A stretch of 64,000 bases of DNA from Cloacibacterium normanense (GTDB lineage Bacteria; Bacteroidota; Bacteroidia; Flavobacteriales; Weeksellaceae): assembly GCF_002943105.1 (NCBI RefSeq), contig NZ_PTPZ01000009.1:54583-118582 (forward strand), given 5' to 3'. A program made the translations under genes and the position numbers. Shown piece after piece: positions 60,495-64,000 of the stretch (position 1 is the first letter of the stretch; each line of letters opens with the position of its first letter). The notes beneath the pieces are model-generated. The model was not told the origin of the DNA and ran no database searches. It worked only from the letters and a program-made list of their open reading frames with translations.

Positions 60495-61823
60495 ATGAAT
60501 CATAAACCAATTGAAGGCTTTTCTAAACTTTCGAAACAACACAAAATTGATTGGTTAATAAACGAATATTTACAAGGAAACCAAGAATACCAACAGATTC
60601 TTCAGCAATATTGGAACGATAATCCAGACTTACAAAAACTCCACGAAGAATTCTCAGAAAATACCATTACCAATTTTTACATGCCTTACGGAATTGCGCC
60701 CAATTTCCTCATTGATGGAAAATTGATGGCTTTACCAATGGCTGTAGAAGAAAGTTCTGTAGTTGCGGCAGCGTCTAAATCTGCAAAATTCTGGTTAGAA
60801 AGAGGCGGTTTCAAAACCACGATTATTAACACCGAGAAATTAGGACACACACACTTTATCTTCAAAGTAGAAGCGCATAAATTATTGCATTTTTTCAATT
60901 TTACTTTAAAGAAAAAACTCTTTGAAGCTACAGAAGACATCACCGCAAACATGAGAAAGCGTGGTGGCGGAATTTTAGATATTAAACTCATAGATAAAAC
61001 TTCGGAATTAGCAAATTATTATCAACTGAAAGCTAGTTTCAATACTGTAGATTCTATGGGTGCTAATTTCATCAATTCTTGTCTGGAACAGTTCGGGAAA
61101 ACGTTAAAAGAAGAAGTAGCTCAATCTGATGCTTTCTCAGAAGACGAGAAAAACTCGCTTCAGATTGTGATGAATATTCTGTCTAACTTCACTCCAGATT
61201 GTATCGTAAGAGCAGAAGTTTCTTGTAAAATAGATGATTTAAAAGATGACAGTGGAATTTCTAATGAAGAATTCGCTTGGAAATTTAAACAAGCCGTTAC
61301 CATTGCAGAAATAGAACCTTACAGAGCAACTACACACAATAAAGGTGTGATGAACGGTATAGATGCTGTAGTGATTGCAACAGGTAATGATTTCCGTGCT
61401 ACCGAAGCTTGTGCGCATGCTTACGCAAGCAAAGATGGCAAATACAAATCTCTTACGCATTGTACTACAGACAACGGAATTTTCAGATTTTGGATAGATT
61501 TACCGATTTCTGTTGGTGTAGTAGGTGGTTTAACCAATCTTCATCCTTTAGTGAAATTTTCTTTAGCATTACTTGGAAAACCATCTGCTCAAGAATTAAT
61601 GAGTATTTTGGCGGTTTCTGGTTTGGCACAAAATTTTGCTGCACTTCGTTCATTGGTGACTACAGGAATCCAAAAAGGACACATGAAAATGCATTTATTC
61701 AATATTTTAAATCAATTTGGCGCTACAGAAGAAGAAAAACAATATTTTGTCAACTATTTTAAAGACAAAACCGTAAGTCACCACGAAGTAATTTCAGAAT
61801 TAAATAAACTTAGAAATAAATAA
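60495..61823 (+). CDS. Hydroxymethylglutaryl-CoA reductase (class II)
   Basis: Reduces HMG-CoA to mevalonate (or the reverse), the committed step of the mevalonate pathway for isoprenoids. The catalytic residues fit the class II pattern: Glu85/86 (MAVEESSVVAAAS), Lys283 (HNKGVMNGIDAV), Asp299 (ATGNDFRA) and a His near the C-terminus (IQKGHMKMH). Length 442 residues. A TATCTTTG element (60467-60474) lies 20 nt before the ATG. The next gene overlaps by one base. Confidence 0.94.
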   Translation: MNHKPIEGFSKLSKQHKIDWLINEYLQGNQEYQQILQQYWNDNPDLQKLHEEFSENTITNFYMPYGIAPNFLIDGKLMALPMAVEESSVVAAASKSAKFWLERGGFKTTIINTEKLGHTHFIFKVEAHKLLHFFNFTLKKKLFEATEDITANMRKRGGGILDIKLIDKTSELANYYQLKASFNTVDSMGANFINSCLEQFGKTLKEEVAQSDAFSEDEKNSLQIVMNILSNFTPDCIVRAEVSCKIDDLKDDSGISNEEFAWKFKQAVTIAEIEPYRATTHNKGVMNGIDAVVIATGNDFRATEACAHAYASKDGKYKSLTHCTTDNGIFRFWIDLPISVGVVGGLTNLHPLVKFSLALLGKPSAQELMSILAVSGLAQNFAALRSLVTTGIQKGHMKMHLFNILNQFGATEEEKQYFVNYFKDKTVSHHEVISELNKLRNK

Positions 61824-62209
61824 TGAAAACCATTACCTTAATCATCGGCGCAGTGTACGGATTAACTTCTGTAATTTTAGGAGCATTCGGTGCGCATGCT
61901 TTAAAGAAAGTTCTTTCTGTAGAAAGATTGACGAGTTTTGAAACCGGTGTAAAATACCAAATGTATCATGCTTTACTCCTTCTCATTATAGGATTTTTCT
62001 TAAAATTTGAAACAGGAATAGAAAAAACTACCGCTTGGTTCATTACTTTGGGAACTTTTCTGTTCTCGGTAAGCATTTATTTTTTGAGTTTTCAAGACGT
62101 TTTAAAGACGAATCTTAAATTTTTAGGACCTATCACTCCAATTGGTGGTTTGTTTATGATTTTAGGTTGGGCTTTATTAATCTACGTTTTCGCCAAGACT
62201 AAGTTTTAA
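61823..62209 (+). CDS. DUF423 membrane protein
   Basis: A 128-residue protein with four transmembrane helices (about 3-20, 42-59, 69-88, 98-121) and the family motif LGAFGAHALKK. Function unknown, often listed as YgdD-like. Translation is coupled to HMG-CoA reductase (TAATG), although a shared pathway role is not established. Confidence 0.85.
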   Translation: MKTITLIIGAVYGLTSVILGAFGAHALKKVLSVERLTSFETGVKYQMYHALLLLIIGFFLKFETGIEKTTAWFITLGTFLFSVSIYFLSFQDVLKTNLKFLGPITPIGGLFMILGWALLIYVFAKTKF

Positions 62210-62322
62210 ATTAACTAATCATTAAAAATTAGGCAAAAAACTTGATGGGTTTTCCTTTCTACTTGCCTCTTTTTTTATATTTTTGTGAAAACTAACTTTT
62301 AAATAAAAATTTTAGAAATATT

Positions 62323-63513
62323 ATGAATCTTCACGAGTATCAATCAAAAGAGATTTTAGCTTCTTACGGCGTTAGAATCCAACGTGGTTTTGTAGCAAAC
62401 AACGTAGAGGAAGCTGTAGAAGCAGCTGATAAATTAAAAGAATTAACCGGAAGCGAAGGTTGGGTAGTAAAAGCTCAAGTTCACGCTGGTGGTAGAGGTA
62501 AAGGTGGCGGTGTAAAATTTTCACCAAATTATGACAAACTAAAAGAAAATGCTCAGAACATCATTGGGATGAGATTAGTTACCCCTCAAACTTCAGCAGA
62601 AGGCAAATTGGTAAACTCTGTTTTGGTTGCAGAAGATGTATATTATCCTGGAGAAACCGAAACTAAAGAATTCTATGTTTCTATTCTTTTAGATAGAGCT
62701 TTAGGTAAAAATACTGTGGTTTATTCTACAGAAGGTGGTATGGATATCGAACACGTAGCAGAAGTTACGCCTCACCTTATTCACAAAGAAGTAATAGACC
62801 CTACTTTAGGATTACAAGGTTTCCAAGCTAGAAAAATCGCTTTCAACTTAGGTTTATCAGGTGAATCTTTCAAAGAATTTGTAAAATTCATTGATGCACT
62901 TTACAAAGCTTATGTAGGAATTGACGCTTCTTTATTTGAAATCAACCCAGTTCTTAAAACTTCAGACAATAAAATTGTAGCTGTAGATGCTAAAGTAACT
63001 TTAGATGACAACTCACTTTTCCGTCACAAAGATTTAGCTGCATTAAGAGATACTAGAGAAGAAGATCCTATGGATGTAGAAGCTGGCGAAGCTGGTCTTA
63101 ATTTCGTTAAATTAGACGGTAACGTAGCTTGTATGGTAAACGGTGCTGGTCTTGCAATGGCTACGATGGATATCATCAAACTTTCTGGTGGTAATCCTGC
63201 AAACTTCTTAGATGTAGGTGGTACTGCAGATGCTCAGAGAGTACAAACTGCTTTCGGAATTATCCTAAGAGATCCAAATGTAAAAGCAATTTTGATTAAT
63301 ATCTTCGGAGGAATTGTACGTTGCGACAGAGTTGCACAAGGTGTAGTAGACGCTTACAAAGCTATGGGAAGCCTTCCTGTTCCTTTAATTGTACGTCTTC
63401 AAGGTACAAACGCTGTTGAAGCAAAACAATTGATTGACGATGCTGGTTTACCAATTCACTCAGCAATTACTTTAGAAGAAGCTGCAAACAAAGTATCAGA
63501 AGTTTTAGCATAA
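62323..63513 (+). CDS. sucC: Succinyl-CoA ligase (ADP-forming) beta subunit
   Basis: TCA-cycle enzyme subunit binding ATP/ADP. ATP-grasp motif AQVHAGGRGKGGGVKF near residue 50, metal/nucleotide contacts in EINPVLKT (about 205) and CoA-side loop NIFGGIVRCD (about 325) are all present. Length 396 residues. A TATTTTTG promoter element (62278-62285) lies about 38 nt before the ATG. No sucD follows within the window; the alpha subunit must be elsewhere. Confidence 0.96.
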   Translation: MNLHEYQSKEILASYGVRIQRGFVANNVEEAVEAADKLKELTGSEGWVVKAQVHAGGRGKGGGVKFSPNYDKLKENAQNIIGMRLVTPQTSAEGKLVNSVLVAEDVYYPGETETKEFYVSILLDRALGKNTVVYSTEGGMDIEHVAEVTPHLIHKEVIDPTLGLQGFQARKIAFNLGLSGESFKEFVKFIDALYKAYVGIDASLFEINPVLKTSDNKIVAVDAKVTLDDNSLFRHKDLAALRDTREEDPMDVEAGEAGLNFVKLDGNVACMVNGAGLAMATMDIIKLSGGNPANFLDVGGTADAQRVQTAFGIILRDPNVKAILINIFGGIVRCDRVAQGVVDAYKAMGSLPVPLIVRLQGTNAVEAKQLIDDAGLPIHSAITLEEAANKVSEVLA

Positions 63514-63538
63514 TAAAACAAACTTACTTCAAATAATC

Positions 63539-63568
63539 AAATCCGTTCTATTTTAGGACGGATTTTTT
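63539..63568 (+). terminator. Terminator after sucC
   Basis: AAATCCGT (63539-63546) pairs with ACGGATTT (63558-63565), followed by T-rich sequence. Confidence 0.78.
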
Positions 63569-63574
63569 ATTTTT

Positions 63575-63721
63575 ATGGCAATCCCTCATTCCGAAGCAAA
63601 TCCCAAGGCTTATTCGGTCGGGCTATCCGTTGCAATCTTTTTTTGCCAACGCTATACCGAGCAAAAAAAGGATTTCCACTACTATCCCTATTGCAATTCA
63701 TTTGGATATCTGCAGGAATAG
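63575..63721. repeat. Flavobacterial palindromic intergenic element
   Basis: Contains the perfect inverted repeat CTTTTTTTGC (63637-63646) and GCAAAAAAAG (63661-63670), extended outward by GTTGCAAT versus ATTTCCAC-like pairing. A 48-residue ORF (from ATG 63575 to TAG 63721) runs through it, but its peptide (SVGLSVAIFFCQRY...) looks like a palindrome translation. Elements with similar wording are, as I recall, dispersed in Flavobacteriia genomes. It is not a gene. Confidence 0.7.
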
Positions 63722-64000
63722 AAGTTGCAAATAATTCTCCTATTACCGATAAGTTTAATTTGGGAGTAATTCAAGTATAATATATTTAATCATAAAATAA
63801 ATTATAAAGTAAAAAGCCTCTGTCCTTTATTAGAACAGAGGCTTTTTAATGCTATTTCTTCTTCAAATATAAATTGATGTTTATAATTATATATGCAAGT
63901 CAATTTTCATGAGTATTTTTCTCATTTAAAGTATTATGCTTTCAAAATGATAGTTTGATAGGATAGGATAGAATAGTTATAAAACAAAAAATCCTCATCA
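63722..64000. other. Non-coding right end of window
   Basis: AT-rich sequence with a second terminator (stem AAAAAGCCTCTGT/ACAGAGGCTTTTT, 63811-63823 with 63835-63847, 13 bp). No ORF or promoter of note was seen. The hairpin may belong to a gene lying beyond the window on either strand. Confidence 0.6.

Noticed and set aside
63575..63721. 48-residue ORF beyond sucC as a gene
   Set aside because: It runs straight through a palindrome, has odd amino acid composition, no promoter, and is better explained as a repeat element.

Overview
The window is an AT-rich core-genome stretch from a Bacteroidota bacterium of class Flavobacteriia, most likely a Weeksellaceae (Chryseobacterium/Cloacibacterium-like) organism. 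The evidence is a TonB-dependent siderophore receptor, a PorP/SprF-type protein, Bacteroidota-restricted families (DUF4290, DUF4295, DUF3822, DUF6370), mevalonate-type isoprenoid synthesis (HMG-CoA reductase) and promoters of the Bacteroidota form TTG-N19-TAnnTTTG. Shine-Dalgarno sequences are mostly weak or absent and several genes appear to start with TTG. I see no prophage, insertion sequence, CRISPR array or rRNA operon. Genus is inference.

Layout. 1-5300 is the translation/transcription block on the minus strand: rpsU, xerC-like recombinase, hpf, tRNA-Thr/Tyr/Gly/Thr, tuf, tRNA-Trp, secE, nusG, then a umuC that runs off the left edge. The expected rplK-rplA-rplJ-rplL-rpoBC genes do not follow nusG. 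5300-13950 holds an ABC exporter with truA, a yfcE-Smr cluster, DUF3822-rsmD, murI, hemW and a PorP/SprF protein. 14000-17750 is envelope and cofactor housekeeping: an RluD-type synthase, a PASTA protein, ddl and coaD. 17750-27100 has a TRIC-like channel, folA, the LemA-TPM-TPM operon, a DUF2807 lipoprotein, an M3 oligopeptidase lipoprotein, comF and upp. 27200-36500 has der, a haem-binding/DCC pair, DUF4290-murA, an aminotransferase, murB and a ribBA whose second domain looks degenerate. 36500-46500 has fmt, recQ, an OmpA-like barrel, folK, sppA, ftsY, the DUF4295-rpmG-rpmB ribosomal cluster and lnt. 46600-50360 is an iron-uptake receptor with two Fur-box-like palindromes, a PepSY-type membrane protein, a probable small RNA or leader, and a short MscS channel. 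50350-60090 has an ABC-F protein, five small envelope/stress genes, a large multi-PAS histidine kinase with response regulator and AraC-type regulator, a beta-barrel protein and a three-gene operon of unknown small proteins. 60200-64000 has tRNA-Gln, HMG-CoA reductase with DUF423, sucC and a palindromic repeat.

How the genes fit together. Peptidoglycan precursor enzymes are scattered singly (MurI, Ddl, MurA, MurB) with a PASTA protein. Outer-membrane and lipoprotein biology is represented by Lnt, SppA, the TonB receptor, PorP/SprF and OmpA-like barrels. Regulation is dominated by simple sigma-type promoters and short hairpin terminators, which delimit almost every transcription unit.

Most notable observations: MurA carries Asp in place of the catalytic, fosfomycin-reactive Cys; the RibA half of RibBA has lost every zinc ligand (RibBX-like); two near-identical palindromes bracket the receptor promoter; and a consensus promoter followed about 185 nt later by a strong terminator marks an unannotated RNA at about 49.6-49.8 kb.
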